This document shows, piece after piece, positions 32,400 through 44,260 of a stretch of DNA of 64,000 nucleotides. The translations under genes and the position numbers were made by a program. The stretch comes from Scalesia atractyloides (lineage: Eukaryota; Streptophyta; Magnoliopsida; Asterales; Asteraceae). Each line of letters begins with the position of its first letter. Position 1 is the stretch's first letter. Location of the stretch: NCBI GenBank assembly GCA_947069175.1, contig CAMTDV010000009.1:10859663-10923662 (forward strand), in the 5' to 3' direction. The notes below the pieces were generated by a model that saw only the letters and a program-made list of their open reading frames with translations, did no database searches and was not told where the DNA came from.

Positions 32400-33965
32400 C
32401 AAATCTTACATGGAACTTCTCATAACGCCTGATAATGCCTCTGATCCTTTGGCAAGAATACTTATATATAGGAAGTACCAGCGGCGTATCCACCATATTC
32501 TTGCCAAATTTTCATTGGTTTTATCCACAAATTATGATTAGTTACCAAGAAACTAATAAATCCTACATAGAACTTCTCATAACCGTCCGACAATGCCTCT
32601 GATCCTTTGACAAAAATACTTATATATAGGAAGTACCAGCGGCGTATCCACCATATTTTTGTCAAATTTTCATTGGTTTTATCAGTGAATTATGATTAGT
32701 CCTATAACTCTACAACCAATACAACAAACATAAATTACTGAAATGAAATATATCTGTGCGATCAAGGCTCAATCAAACGGAGCCGATCGTATTGCATGTA
32801 CTGAAAATGAAATATCTGTGCGCTCAAGGCTCAATCAAACGGAGCCGAACGTATTGAATGTACTGAAAATGAAATTGTCTGTGTGTTCAAGGCTCAATCA
32901 AACGGAGCCGAGCGTATTGCATGTACTGAAAATGAATAACTTAATCACACAAACAGCCTATGCATGGAACCTCTCATAACCGTCTGATAATGCCTCGATC
33001 ATTTGACAAGAATACTTATATATAGGAAGTACCAACGGCGTATCCATCATATTCTTGTCAAATTCTCATTGACTTTATCCGCAAGTTATGATTAGTTCTA
33101 TGCGACTCTACAACAAACACAACAACCACAAGATACAGAATGAAATTGTCTGTGCGCTCAAGGCTCAATCAAACGGAGCCGAACGTATTGCATGTACTGA
33201 AAATGAAATTGTATGTGCGCTCAAGGCTCAATCAAACGGAGCCGAACGTATTGCATGTACTGAAAATGAACAACTTAATCTAAACAACAATCACACAAAC
33301 AGCCTATGCATGGAACCTCTCATAACCGCCTGATAATGCCTCCGATCATTTGACAAGAATACTTATATATAGGAAGTACCAGTGGCGTATCCACCATATT
33401 CTTGTCAAATTCTCATTGACTTTATCCGCAAGTTATGATTAGTTCTATGCGACTCTACAACAAACACCACAACCACAAGATACTGATAATGAAAATGTAT
33501 GTGCGCTCAAGGCTCAATCAAACGGAGCCAAACGTATTGCATGAACTGGAAATGTAAATTGAACTGTGCGATCAAGGCTCAATCAAACGGAGCCGATCGT
33601 ATTGCATGTATTGAAATGTAAAATGAAATGACACGATCAAGGCTCAATCAAACGGAGCCGATCGTTGCGGCACGCCAGGTTCAACCGCATAATAAAATGG
33701 GGAACAGGCTCAACGCTCATAAATGGGGAGCAGGCTCAACCGCATAATGAAATAGGGAGCAGGCGGCCTCGGAAAATGCATATACTGAAAACAATAAACA
33801 ATAATTACTCTAATAGTCTACACATGGAACCTCTCATAACCGCCAGATAATGCTTCTGATCCTTTGACAAGAATACTTATATATAGGAAGTACCAGCGGC
33901 GTATCCACCGTATTCTCGTCAAAGTTTCATTGGCTTTATCCTTAAGTTATGTTTGGTTCTATGTG
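32400..33965. repeat. Interspersed tandem repeats in the interior (two unit types)
   Basis: Type A, ~130 bp, five copies near 32409, 32570, 32965, 33315 and 33830: CATAACCGCCTGATAATGCC, then TTTGACAAGAATA ... TATTCTTGTCAAA, a 13-bp perfect inverted repeat enclosing TATATATAGGAAGTACCAG. Type B, ~63 bp, eight copies near 32753, 32816, 32879, 33150, 33213, 33500, 33563 and 33632: GCTCAAGGCTCAATCAAACGG. The period of B is a multiple of three, which keeps meaningless frames open. The position, between gag and the 3' LTR, is where pol should be. Confidence 0.9.
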
Positions 33966-33983
33966 ATAAAGAAAAACATAAAA

Positions 33984-35291
33984 CTAAACGATAGGAGTTG
34001 AATCTGGATCTTCGGCGAAGAGGACTAGTTGGGTATCTTTGTTTGGGCCGTCATTATCTTCGACAGGATTGGCGTTGATATTGAAGACTCTTCCTCTTGC
34101 TGGTGGCCTAGCGGTTGGGTTTTATTGGTTTACTTGGTTAACTGGGTTTGATTGGGCTTGAGTGTTGATGACGTTAACCAATTGAGGGCATGTGTTTCTA
34201 AAGTGGGTAGGGTCGCCACAATTGAAACAAGCTCGAACATATGGGAACATGGGGTATTGGGGTTGATGATAAGTTTGGGCCATGTTTTGAGTAGGGAAGA
34301 GGTTTGGTTTTGAAAGGTGCGACAAACCTTGCTCAAATGACCATAGCGACCACAAGTTGCACATAGTCGACAAGGTAAGGTAAGGGGATGGTGATAAAAA
34401 CAGTTGTTGCAGTGAGGGTGAGGTCCAAGATATGGTTTCTTATTTGGGTAGGTTGAGTTGGGTGCCACTTGGGTGATTGGGATAGCTTGGATGGGTATGG
34501 CGTGTAAAACTGGTTGATTTCGTTGGGTAGCAGCGAAAAGTTGCCCGTCTCTTCTTCTCTTAGGATTGGGTTGAGAAGGGATTCGGTTTGGGTGGAGTCG
34601 GAGGTTTTAGTCGATTCTTTATCCTTCTTTTTCTCCTCCTTGAAGTCTTTGTTTCGGATTCGGTTCTCGGTGAGCTCTGTTGCTAACTCCATTGCTGCTT
34701 CTAAAGTTGCAGGCGCGGGGTACTTATTACAGGGTCTTGAATCTTTGATGGAAGACCACGAATGTAGTGCTCGATCAAACGGTAGAGGGGAGTGAACATG
34801 TTGGGAACCATTTGATGTAATTCGAGGAATCTTTTGTTGTATGTGGTGTGGTCTCCCTCCTTTTGCTTCAATGAGTAAAATTCATCTTCTAATTTCTTGA
34901 TTTCGCTCCTTGGGCAAAATCGCCTGGTCATGATTTCCTTCAATTCGTTCCAAGTTAAGGACATAGCATCTTCAACACCTCGTTTGGACTTCTCTGTATT
35001 CCACCAAGTAAGTGCTATCCCATATAGTCGACCGGTAGCATAACGCACTTTGCGATCATCAGGGCAATCGCAATTTAGAAAAGTGTTCTCCATTTCTTCA
35101 AACCAATGGAGGAGAGCGGTGACGCCTTCAGTCCCTTTGTACTTCGGAGGGTCGCATGATTTGAAATGCTTGTAGGTGCATTTAGTGATATTTGAGGGAG
35201 AGTTGATAATGTTTTGGTTTTCTTGATTGACAGGATTAGCGGTGAGTGCTTGTTGAACTTGGATTACAATGTTGGGTATTACGGCAGCCAT
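33984..35291 (-). pseudogene. Gag polyprotein of the family-1 element (frameshifted)
   Basis: Starts at ATG 35291 (MAAVIPNIVIQVQ) and reads 196 codons through a Ty3-type Gag core (CDPPKYKGTEG, LLHWFEEME, RYATGRLYGIALTWWN, FCPRSEIKKLEDEF, LKQKEGDHTTYNKRFLEL). A one-base indel near 34722 precedes LEAAMELATELTEN, another near 34490 precedes the first zinc knuckle CATCGRYGHLSKVC, and another near 34330 precedes the second, CFNCGDPTHFRNTC. The end reads RGRVFNINANP and a stop at 33984-33986. Two CCHC knuckles and this C-terminus are typical of Tekay-like Gag. No protease follows. With at least three frameshifts it cannot make full-length Gag. Confidence 0.85.
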
Positions 35292-36044
35292 TTGATGAGC
35301 GATTTGGGTTCATGGGTCATATTAGGAATGAACATTCATAAAATAATTATAGAAAAATAAATCTACTACATCCATAGGATGTCTTGGGTTTTGCTCGCCA
35401 TTAGGCCCTACATGCCGCCATACTTTACCTGTGTAATCATGTGGGCCCCATGAATACCATTTTTTCATATGGTTCGCACGGGTTTGCCAGGTTGCGTACA
35501 CAAAAACCCGGAGAAAATCGAGAAATATGTATACAACGTGTGATATTCGGAATGTGTCCAGGTGTAGACACGGTGACACCTCAAAGTAGGTTAGTTCGAA
35601 CGACGTTTGGTGTGGCATGCTTTGGCCTAATAGGTCATTTTGTACTCTCATCGTTGGTCCCCAGGTAGGCAAACTGGTCCGTTATATTGGATTTATACGA
35701 ATGCCAACCTAGACAGGACGTTCCGACTACCGGTACTTGTACCCTTCCAGTTACTACATGCCCGTCGCAGAACTTACTTTGATGAGATTTGAAAATTGCA
35801 ACAAAATCTTTGGATTATGAGAGTATGAAAATAAATTGAACACATGAACATCGATATATGTATAATGAATATGTATATAAGCATGTATGTTTGACTGTAA
35901 AATGTAAACAAATATGAAACAGCTAAATATCACAAGTTTGTATGTAACCACCTAATCAATTAAAATTTAGGCAGACTATAGTATAGGCTCTAAGGGTCTA
36001 ATAACCTATCCTATATCCCTATAGTCATGGCTCTGATACCAATC
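35292..36044 (-). promoter_or_regulatory. Primer-binding site and leader of the family-1 element
   Basis: Primer site complement at 36029-36041 (TGGTATCAGAGCC on minus, initiator Met-tRNA), followed by a ~730-bp untranslated leader to the gag ATG at 35291. The leader is near-identical to 28489-29241. Confidence 0.88.
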
Positions 36045-38681
36045 TGTCACACCCCGACCCCCAGCGGAAAAGGTGATCGGGGCATGATTGGGTTATCATC
36101 AAAGCTCATGACATTTATTATGCGTTTCATATTCATTAAATACAATTTAATGGAAATTTACAATGAATATTACAACATGCTCTAACTATCAATCTAAGCT
36201 TCTTTGTTCTCTTCTAAGGCATTTCCTATGTTTTCCCTGCTTCAACCTGTTCACCTGTATCATGTGTAAAAAGGGCTTTTGGGTCAACATAATGTTGGCG
36301 AGTGAATCCTATGGAAAACATTTGAACAAGTTTATTATATTGATTATGAAATATGTGCACAACCAAACATGAGTAAAAATAGATGTAAACTTATTCAACA
36401 ATCATAAGATATTAAATAAAGCACACATGAACAATAATGGAACATTTAGAGGCACGCGTTGCTCAACTCGTCTCTCACGAGGAACTGATGGGCCTAATGA
36501 ATGAATTGCATAAACATGATAATATGAATGACACAACTACAAGCAATATAAACTCAATGATACACACATGAACAATAATGAATTGGTTTTGAGGCACGCG
36601 TTGTTCAACTCGTCTCCCACGAGGAACTGATGGGCTTAATGAATGAATTTCATATAATTTGACGAAATGAACTAAGTAATCACAACAATATAAACAATCT
36701 AAGTTTAGGTCATGATATGGTATGGCACAAATTTAAATAAACGAGTTAATTATTTGAGACACATGACACACCCCAAAACGTGTAATTAAAAGGGGGAGTT
36801 GTAAGATTCACTCACAGTGGGTGCGTTCGGTTGATGATGTTGAATGCACGCGAAAGTGGTTTTAACCACGAGTGAGATTAACCTAGATAAATCGCATTAT
36901 GGTTTAGTAAGTAAACGGATTTTATTAATCTATTTTAGTAGAATTGTTGGGTGTATTTTTGTGAGTTTAAGGCTATTTTCTAACCTTTAAAATGTTATTT
37001 TTAAGTATATTTAATTGATTTTTAATTAAAATAATTAAAAAAACAATAAAAAAATTTGATTTTTTGCTACAGTGACCGTTGACTTTGACCGGTTGACCGT
37101 TGACTGACCGTTGACCGGTTCGTATGCGTATTGTTGTGCGCTGAGTGAGGCTCGAACCCGAGACCTCCCGTACGCGTGCACGCAGCTCTACCAACTGAGC
37201 TACGTGTCTAATCCGTTATATATCTGTTTTTAATTATATATATATATATATTAATTATGTTAAACAGAAAATCCTTTTATTTTTAAAAACGATTTAATTG
37301 ATTCGGACGGTGCGCTCCACAGGTCTCGAACCCGGGACCTGTGGGTTATGATAACACATAGTCCACCGCTGGACTGTGTGTACAACTTGTTAACTTAACT
37401 GATTTTTGTTATACTTAAACACAAATTAATTATTTTCATTTCTGACTTATATAAAAAGCTTAATAATTGTCCGGGTCGATGCAGAAGACCGGACTCGAAC
37501 TCGTTTTGATTAAACATACACACAGTCCACCACTGGACTGTGTGTCTAACTTGGTTATTTTCCGATTATTAATATACTTAACATATATATAAAATGAATC
37601 CGGTTCAGTTAACAAAAAAAACATTTTTATTTACGCAGCGTGTGTGGAACAGGATTCGAACTCGAGACCTTTGTGTGTTTATCGTGCACACAGTCCACCG
37701 CTGGACTGTGTGTCTAACCCGAGTTAATTCTTGATTTAAATTATACTTATGAGTTACCGAACTTCATCTTCTTCGTTGAGTTTTAACCAGAATCGATAAC
37801 TGACTGGTTCAATGTTTTAATCGGTGTTTTAGCGTGTTTCAGTTCATTACGGTGAGATATAAGTGAAAAGAAAAAGAAATTAGGCGAAGAGGTATACCGA
37901 CTGTCTTCCTCTGTTTTCCGGCAGAACTCCGGCGACAGCAATAGGCTCCGGCGACGAGTGTCTTGCAGCAGCGAGTCTCCAGAAAGCTTGAAAAAGGTAT
38001 GGGTGACTTCGGTATAAGCTTAGGGGGTTCAATAAGGCTCGGAAATGGAGAACCTGGTTTTCCGGCGACAAACAGAAAAATTCCGGCGAGAGAGTTTTCG
38101 CCGAGAAAGGGTGTGGTTTTGAGCGAAAGTGTTTGCAGAGGTTCGAGGTGGTTTTTATAGGGCAAATTATCGATGAACTTGGTCTGATTTCCGACTGGAT
38201 TCGTCGGTGATAAAAACTCCGGCGGTTATAACTTTGGTCGCGGACTCAGACGTCGGTTATAACCGATGTCTTAGTAATGGTTTACGTTATAACGGAAGAT
38301 GTCGTTAAAACTCGCGAGATTGTCGGGATTTCCGACGACTGAACTTTTGGGCGCCGGTTTTGAATTCGGAAAGTCAAGATATGAATTAAATGATCTTAAT
38401 AATTAACATGTAGCATCAGTGGCGCAGTGGTTTGTGTGTTGTGTGTTGAGTCGTTACTGGACCGGTTACTGACCCGGGTTCGAAACCCGGCAGAACCAAA
38501 ACATTTTTATTTTGGGATTTTTAACAGTTTTTCAAAAACTAATTATATATTCCCGTATAATAATTGATTATGTATCGTTTAAAATTATTTTGGGCATTTA
38601 ATTCGCAACGAAAATTTTAACTGACTGTTCGGTTGATAAAACGGAGCGGGTTTGGTAAATCCGTTTTTGACGGATGTTACA
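36045..38681 (-). mobile_element. Family-1 LTR, copy C (5' LTR, 2637 bp)
   Basis: From TGTCACACC (36045) to GATGTTACA (38681). TATA box (minus) at 38152-38159. The 140-bp internal direct repeat is at about 36449 and 36592. The 108-codon minus frame at 37839-38165 is shared with LTR B but begins upstream of the TATA box and is closed in copy A, so it is not treated as a gene. Confidence 0.93.
37136..37717 (-). other. Four tRNA-like modules in LTR C
   Basis: Modules at 37136-37210, 37311-37384, 37480-37548 and about 37639-37717 (sense), with an antisense one at 38419-38495 (plus). The layout is the same as in LTR B. The third module has lost five bases next to its B box. Confidence 0.68.
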
Positions 38682-39517
38682 GCGGATAGGGTCGCACTGG
38701 CTCCGGGTAGAATAGTGAAATCTTGGAACTGGTTTAGGGAGCCAGAGTCGGAGGTCGAGAGGTTAAAATAGGTGGATTACCAGGATTCGTTCGTGGGAGT
38801 GCGGTTATCTGATGGGAAGGATAGGCGGAAATGGTTGTGTGATGAATTAGGTATTTTTTCGATAAAGTCGATTAAAAAGATGAAGGATGAAAATAAAGGA
38901 GGCGGTACAGGATCAGTTTTCAAATGGTGTAAATGGGTGCCTTTAAAATGCAACATTATGGCCTGGATGACTAACTTAGACAGGTTAGCCACCCGTGTGA
39001 ACCTAAGGAGAAGAAATGTGAATATTTCATTAGTCATGTGCTTACTTTTTAAAGACTATGAAGAATCTGCGGAGCATTTATTCACGGCGTGCATATTCTC
39101 GAATCGTGTTTGGATGAGCTTTAGCTCTTTATGTCAAATCCCTCCTGTCTATGTATTCGTGGTCAAAGATCTAATAGAAACTTACGGTTTTTTTAAATAT
39201 GAGTAAGAAAGCGAAAAAGTTATCCATGGCTTAATCTTATAACAAGGTGGTCTATTTGAAAAAGGGAGGAACGGGGTTATCTTTTAAAATAGATAGTGTA
39301 CTCCGTAAGATGTGGTAGGGGAAGTCAAGTCTAGAGGTTTTGTTTGGTTGAAAAATATGTCTTCCTTTAAATCCATTCGATGGGACGACTCGTGTAAATT
39401 TTCTTTGTATATGTTGTAATTTGTTCTCTTGCCCGTTTGAGTCGGAGGCATGTATATTGTTGGCCTATTGCCAGTTTGGTCGGGGTTTTTTAATGAAGTT
39501 TATCTTTCAAAAAAAGT
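38682..39517 (+). pseudogene. LINE ORF2 part 2: zinc-binding domain and 3' end
   Basis: Begins ADRVALAPGRIVKSWNWF and continues past a stop into KDRRKWLCDELGIFSIKS, KWVPLKCNIMAWMTNLDRL and ESAEHLFTACIFSNRVW, the reverse-transcriptase zinc-binding domain (zf-RVT) of plant L1 LINEs. After decay, SFKSIRWDDSCKFSLYML is the usual ORF2 C-terminus (near 39350-39420). A short 3' UTR ends in A7 at about 39511-39517. Same strand and family type as 27690-28205, so this is the distal half of the LINE split by the LTR element. Confidence 0.8.
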
Positions 39518-39719
39518 TTAATAACAAATAAAAGTATGTATACAAAACATCAAATAAATTAAATTTGACACTTAAAAAGTGTATAACCAAAAGGTAAAAC
39601 CGTCTAAATACGTGACCTACGCAAATATAATATTTTATAAAATATTAAATTCAACTTCTTTAAAAAATGGTTAAATAATATAAAAAGGTTTAGTTATACT
39701 ATAAAAATAAAAAAACATA

Positions 39720-40613
39720 TATGAGAGACATATATACATATTTACATTTACATTTACAATACATACAAATGAAAGTGGCCGGCGGGAATAAGACTGTTAT
39801 GTGGTTGGCCAAAAGTGGCGGCCACCTTTTTTATAGCATATAATAATAGTTATTTTTAGGTCCAGCCAAATTACAATTTTATTCTAAGTTTAAAATTACG
39901 ATTGTGCCTCCGATTCAAAATAAAATTTTGGCTTTGCCCCATACTTAAATTTACGATGTTGCCCTCAGGTAAAAAATACGATTTTGCCCCGGTTAAAATA
40001 AATTATGATTTTGCCTCCAGCTAGAGTCCTGCCATATTACGATTTGGTTCCCAGTTTAAAACTACGATTTCGCCCCCAAATCAAAATAAAAATTTTGTTT
40101 TGCCCCCAGCTAAATTTACGATTTTTTCCCTCAGTTAAAAACTACGCTTTTGCCCTCAATTCAAAATAAAAAATTGTTATGCCCTCACTTCAAAATATTA
40201 TTTTACCTCCATTTTAAAATTACGATTTTACCCACGTTTTTGGGGCAAAAACTATGATAGTGTTTTACTTTATAAAATTAGGATTTTACCCCAGCTAAAA
40301 ATTGCAATCTTGCCATCGTTTTTTTTTGCAAACTATGGTAGTGTTTTATTTTACTTGATTGACTCAATTTAGTTTTTATTCGTGCCAAACAGTTACCTAG
40401 CACTCGCTAATTGGTTCTGACAAATTATTGTTTTCCCCCAACTCTAAATTGCACGCTTGCCATCGTTTTTGTTATTTTTTTTGGTTGACTCGGTGTATCT
40501 TTTTTGAGATCGTGTTATAAGTAGCATGCATAACTAACCAAAATAAAGACGTACATGTTATTAAACTAAAAAATATTTGGTTTAGCGCCTCACAACGCGA
40601 ACGCCGCATAAGT
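39720..40613 (+). mobile_element. Helitron-like element, inverted relative of 8627-9932
   Basis: Reverse-complement resemblance to the copy at 8627-9932: GTGGCGGCCACC end, then repeats of AAATTACGATTTTGCCCC-type units, then GTTGACTCGGTGTATCTTTTTT and AATAAAGACGTACATGTTATT, and GCGCCTCACAACGCGAACGCCGC near the 3' end. The final CTAG has become ATAG (about 40613). The 5' end is approximate. Confidence 0.55.
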
Positions 40614-40618
40614 ATAGT

Positions 40619-40959
40619 TGATCCATAAACCTAAGTTTTCCAAGAAGTTATTCAAATTAGGCCAAGGTTTAAAGACCCAGTGGATGATAATAAAAATAAA
40701 AACAGATACGAGAGACATATAGACATATCGATCCATAAACCTAAGTTTTCCAAAAAGATATTCAAATTGGGCCAAGGTTTAAAGACCCAGTGGATGACAA
40801 TTATATATACACATATTATATATACACTTAAAAGGCTATATCGGTGGCCCAATTCGACATAGCCAAGTGTTATTGTGTGATTTGTCACACGTACACTTAA
40901 AAGGCTATGTCGGTGGCCAAATCCGACATAGCCAAGTGTCATTGTGTGATTTGTCACAC
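40619..40959. repeat. Two short tandem duplications
   Basis: A 69-bp block beginning GATCCATAAACCTAAG at 40619 and 40730, and a 68-bp block (ACACTTAAAAGGCTAT-TCGGTGGCC to TTTGTCACACG) at about 40823 and 40891. Confidence 0.85.
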
Positions 40960-41504
40960 GAATTTTATGCTTTTAACCTTTAACTTTGCTTGTTTTACGT
41001 GTTTAGTCCTTCTACTTTAGCTTTCCTAATATACATATATAGTCCCTTAACTTAATAAATTTTATTCCCCGTTAGTTAACTTTGTTTATATATATGTTTA
41101 GTCTATCTACTTTAACTTTGTTGATATACATGTTTAGTCACTCTACTTTTACTTTTATTCAGTTAAGTATTTCGCCTTTAAGAGTTTTTCCCTCCTTAAC
41201 AGGATGAACCAAAGCCAATCCAACTGAACAATATTGCTTCAACTATTAGTATTATCGAACCGATATTTTTTTCTTTTGGTATTTCGTTTGTTAGTGTTTT
41301 TTATACATGTGTGGATGTTTCGATGCTCTTTTTCCAATGATGTTATGTTCTCCATGGTTACTAGATCAAGTGTCGGTACTATACTGATAATCAAACTCCT
41401 GCCGCAACGCACGGGTAAAATTACTAGTTAATATAAAGTACCCATAGATAGTGATTATTTTTTTATGTAATTCTTTTAATTTTTAAATAATATATATATA
41501 TATA
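40960..41504 (+). other. Non-coding stretch ending near a Helitron-like 3' terminus
   Basis: 41405-41427 reads CCG-CAACGCA-CGG, GTAAAATTA, CTAG and host T, a Helitron-type plus-strand end. Its body to the left is not delimited. 41434-41495 is repeated at 41759-41822, on the other side of the SINE. Confidence 0.45.
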
Positions 41505-41722
41505 TTTGAACGGCAAATTTGGATCACTGACGGACCACCGGAGTATCATCGTGCCACCGCGGAACCACCCGATCATATCCATCTCCACTAGACAATAATG
41601 TCTCATCAATTCAGGAGGAAACCCAATAAATATGGGAAAACCTCTTGTGGGAATCGAACTCAGGACCTATTGGTCCCAAAGGTTTATCCCACCCCAAGAT
41701 GCCACTAGGTTATAAAGCCATG
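41505..41722 (-). mobile_element. tRNA-derived SINE
   Basis: Minus sense: TAACCTAGTGGCATC (A-box-like) near 41710, GAGTTCGATTCCC (perfect B box) near 41660, a body containing GGTTTCCTCCTGAATTGATG, and a GCCGTTC end at about 41507 followed by an AT tract instead of polyA. A decayed copy is at 6928-7112. Confidence 0.78.
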
Positions 41723-42596
41723 GACTAAATAATATATTATAATTATTATTTTATATATTAATATAAAGTGCTCATGATTAAATTTTTCAAGTAATTCTTT
41801 TAATTTTTAAATAATATATTATTAATCAGTAATAGTAATCTGGTTATGTTTTCTTATACGTTCTATGTTCGTGTTTTTTCAACATTGCGATATAAATTTT
41901 ATTGAAAAACGGATATTGTGCCGCTATCGTATAAAACCGAATCGAAGCTAACCGAACAATATATGTACCTGTATTTATTTATATTGTTTATAGTACCAAA
42001 CAACATTGATACGTGTACATGTATTCATATTTATCGTACCCTGTTTGATAACGGATTTGTGCCCTTGCCATAGTGAACCAAACCGAAACTAGCCAAAGAA
42101 CATCGGTATTTACTTTTATTGTTTTTGCTTTCGACAAATTGATACTGTATCACTACCATACCCTGATGAACCGATACCTATATTCATTTTTATGCTTTCC
42201 GGTTTCGATAATTTTTCATTTATACAACTCTGTTTGCACTGATAAATGAATATCGGTACCAGTATTGTTATGATCTGAACCAATAGATACCATTCAAACA
42301 ATATTGGTGTTGGTACCTATGTTTATATTTATAGGTTATGGTCGATATAAAACACGTGTTTATTTCTATAACGAGTGTATGTGTCGTACAAATACTGTCA
42401 CCAACCATGTTAATACTGATCGAATACCCATGATAATGTACTGCCACAACACACGGGCAAATAATATATTTTATATTAACTTCAAGGAAACGGGTGGGGC
42501 TGTGGGGGTTATAGAGTTAGGGTCATGACTCAAACTCGTAGTGTATATAGGTAGAATGATATTGTTTTATATATAGAAGAAGAACTCAAGATCCCA
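41723..42596. other. AT-rich stretch with degenerate 'ATCGGTACC' words
   Basis: Repeated phrases such as AACCGATACC, TATTTATATTG and GGTACC-T suggest a decayed member of the GGTACC-rich MITEs (42000-42350), but no ends are defined. A CCACAACACACGGGC word at 42453 resembles a Helitron 3' hairpin. No gene. Confidence 0.4.
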
Positions 42597-42604
42597 TTAG
42601 CTAC

Positions 42605-44105
42605 CAGGGGCGGATCTAGCTCTAGTTGAGAGAGTACCCGTGCAACCTAGGACTGTTCATGAGCCGAGCTAGGCCAAGCTTGGGCTCGACTCGATTATAA
42701 ACCGAGCTGGCTCGGCTCGGCTCGGATTTGAAACCGAGCTGAAAATCAAAGCTCGGGCTCGGCTTGGTTTTAAACCGAGCTAGCTCAGCTCGGCTTGCTT
42801 TGACTCGATTTTAAAAATAAAAATTAATATATAGCTTTAAAAATTAAGTAGTCTAACATTATTATTTAATACTTCAAAATAACATATCCAAAATAAGTTC
42901 AACCTAATACATCACAAGCCAAAATCAAGTTAAACAAGACAAAATAAGTTTTAAACGTCGACGAAATAAATTATTAGTTCATTACCATGGTAATAAACAT
43001 TCCAATAAGGCATATATATCAAATAACAAACCTAAATACATGTAAATAATAATTAGTTTTTTGTAATATATTGTAATGCATAGAAAAATAAAATATATTA
43101 TAAGTAAAATAATCCGAGCTAAACCGAGCCGAGCTAACAAACGAGCCAAACCGAGCTAATCCGGCTCGTTCGAGCCGAACCGAGCTAGACTCACTTTCTA
43201 ACGAGCCGAGCCGGCTCGGCTCACTTTCAAACCGAGCTATATCGAGCGAGCTTTTTCCGAGCTAAATCCGAGCGAGCTTTTTGAACAGCCCTAGTGCAAC
43301 CCCTCAACTTAGTCTGAAATACAAATTTGTTTTTTTTTCCCTCATTTTATGTATAGGATACCTCTAAGCAAATAATAGGATACCCCTAAGAGTATTTGAG
43401 ATGAAGAAAAGAGTGAAACAAAATCTGAATTTCCATGTTTTAGCAACAGCCATGGCTGTTGTGTAAAAGTATGAATAAGATGAGGCATTCAGTATGAAAA
43501 TGACCTAAATAATTATTATAGGCCTTTTTAAGAACTCTAGGCCCATTGACTCGAGATATACAAGTCTGGGCTTCATATTTTGTAAAGAGGCCTTTAATTT
43601 GTATATGACAGATAGGATCTTTTATTAGTTTTTGAACGGATTTAAAAAAAAATATCTGAAACAAAGTAAAAATTAACTGAAAATACTCAAACAATTAATT
43701 GGATTTTCCAACAGTTATAAGTAAAGTTACTAACTATTTTCTTTAATATATTTTGTTATTTAACTAAATATATTGTTTTTAGAAGATTAGTTTTTTCCCC
43801 TAAATAGTTATTATAATTTTTATATTTCTAATAATTACAACGAAGGGTTATCATGTACGTTACAACAGTTTGATTTTGAATAAAATACAAATAATTATAT
43901 AACCTATCAATTGTCGTGGTCGGTATAAAAAGTGCGGCCACAACTTTAATCAAACTAAACGGCAAAAACAATTACTATATAAAAATGAAATTTAATTCGG
44001 ACCCATTCCACTGAATGTACGGTAAAGAATAAATTCTTCGTTTTATGAATGTATGGTAAAGAAAAATTGGGATACCCCTGAATTTAACTTCTAGATCCGT
44101 CACTG
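42605..44105. mobile_element. Non-autonomous hAT element with perfect 8-bp TSD
   Basis: Target duplication TTAGCTAC at 42597-42604 and 44106-44113. Ends are CAGGGGCGGATCTAG and the complement of CTAGATCCGTCACTG. Total 1501 bp, of which 646 bp plus its own TSD is the nested MITE 42648-43293. The rest is AT-rich with GGATACCCCTAA-like words near both ends and no transposase. Confidence 0.9.
42648..43293. mobile_element. hAT-type MITE nested in another hAT, GAGCTCGG-rich subfamily
   Basis: Target duplication GTGCAACC at 42640-42647 and 43294-43301. Ends TAGGACTGTTCATGAG and the complement of TTGAACAGCCCTA. Both 100-150-bp subterminal zones consist of GAGCCGAGCTCGG-type words. Confidence 0.92.
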
Positions 44106-44260
44106 TTAGCTACACTTTAAAGGTCACCAGTTTGAAGGTCACAAACATTACTTTAGATACATAGAAATTCACTTAGGTAATCGGATAATTACTTTAGATA
44201 CAAAAAAATCATTTCGGTAATCGGATTCGGACAAAAATAAGTTTAGTTTACACTTTTGTC

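Larger units (their letters stand above)
28206..38681 (-). mobile_element. Tandem family-1 gag-only LTR retrotransposon inserted in a LINE
   Basis: Minus-strand order: LTR C (36045-38681), primer site and leader, gag, repeat-rich region, polypurine tract, LTR B (29242-31872), then a second primer site, leader and the first ~94 gag codons, cut off at 28206. Interiors are 4172 bp and ~1036 bp, and near-identical where both exist. No protease, RT or integrase is present, so it is a TR-GAG-like non-autonomous element. The LTR-interior-LTR-interior pattern is that of unequal recombination between copies, followed by a deletion that removed the rest of the second interior, the third LTR and some LINE sequence. 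Sequence next to LTR C is GCGGA; the matching target duplication is lost. Confidence 0.85.

Noticed and set aside
32743..33333. ORFs with repeated CALKAQSNGAERIACTENE peptide
   Set aside because: They arise because the 63-bp repeat unit is a multiple of three. No start context or conservation of protein.
32400..33965. CRISPR-like array
   Set aside because: Regular repeats, but the units vary, have no unique spacers and lie inside a plant retrotransposon.
34514..34795. 93-codon plus-strand ORF
   Set aside because: Reverse complement of gag.
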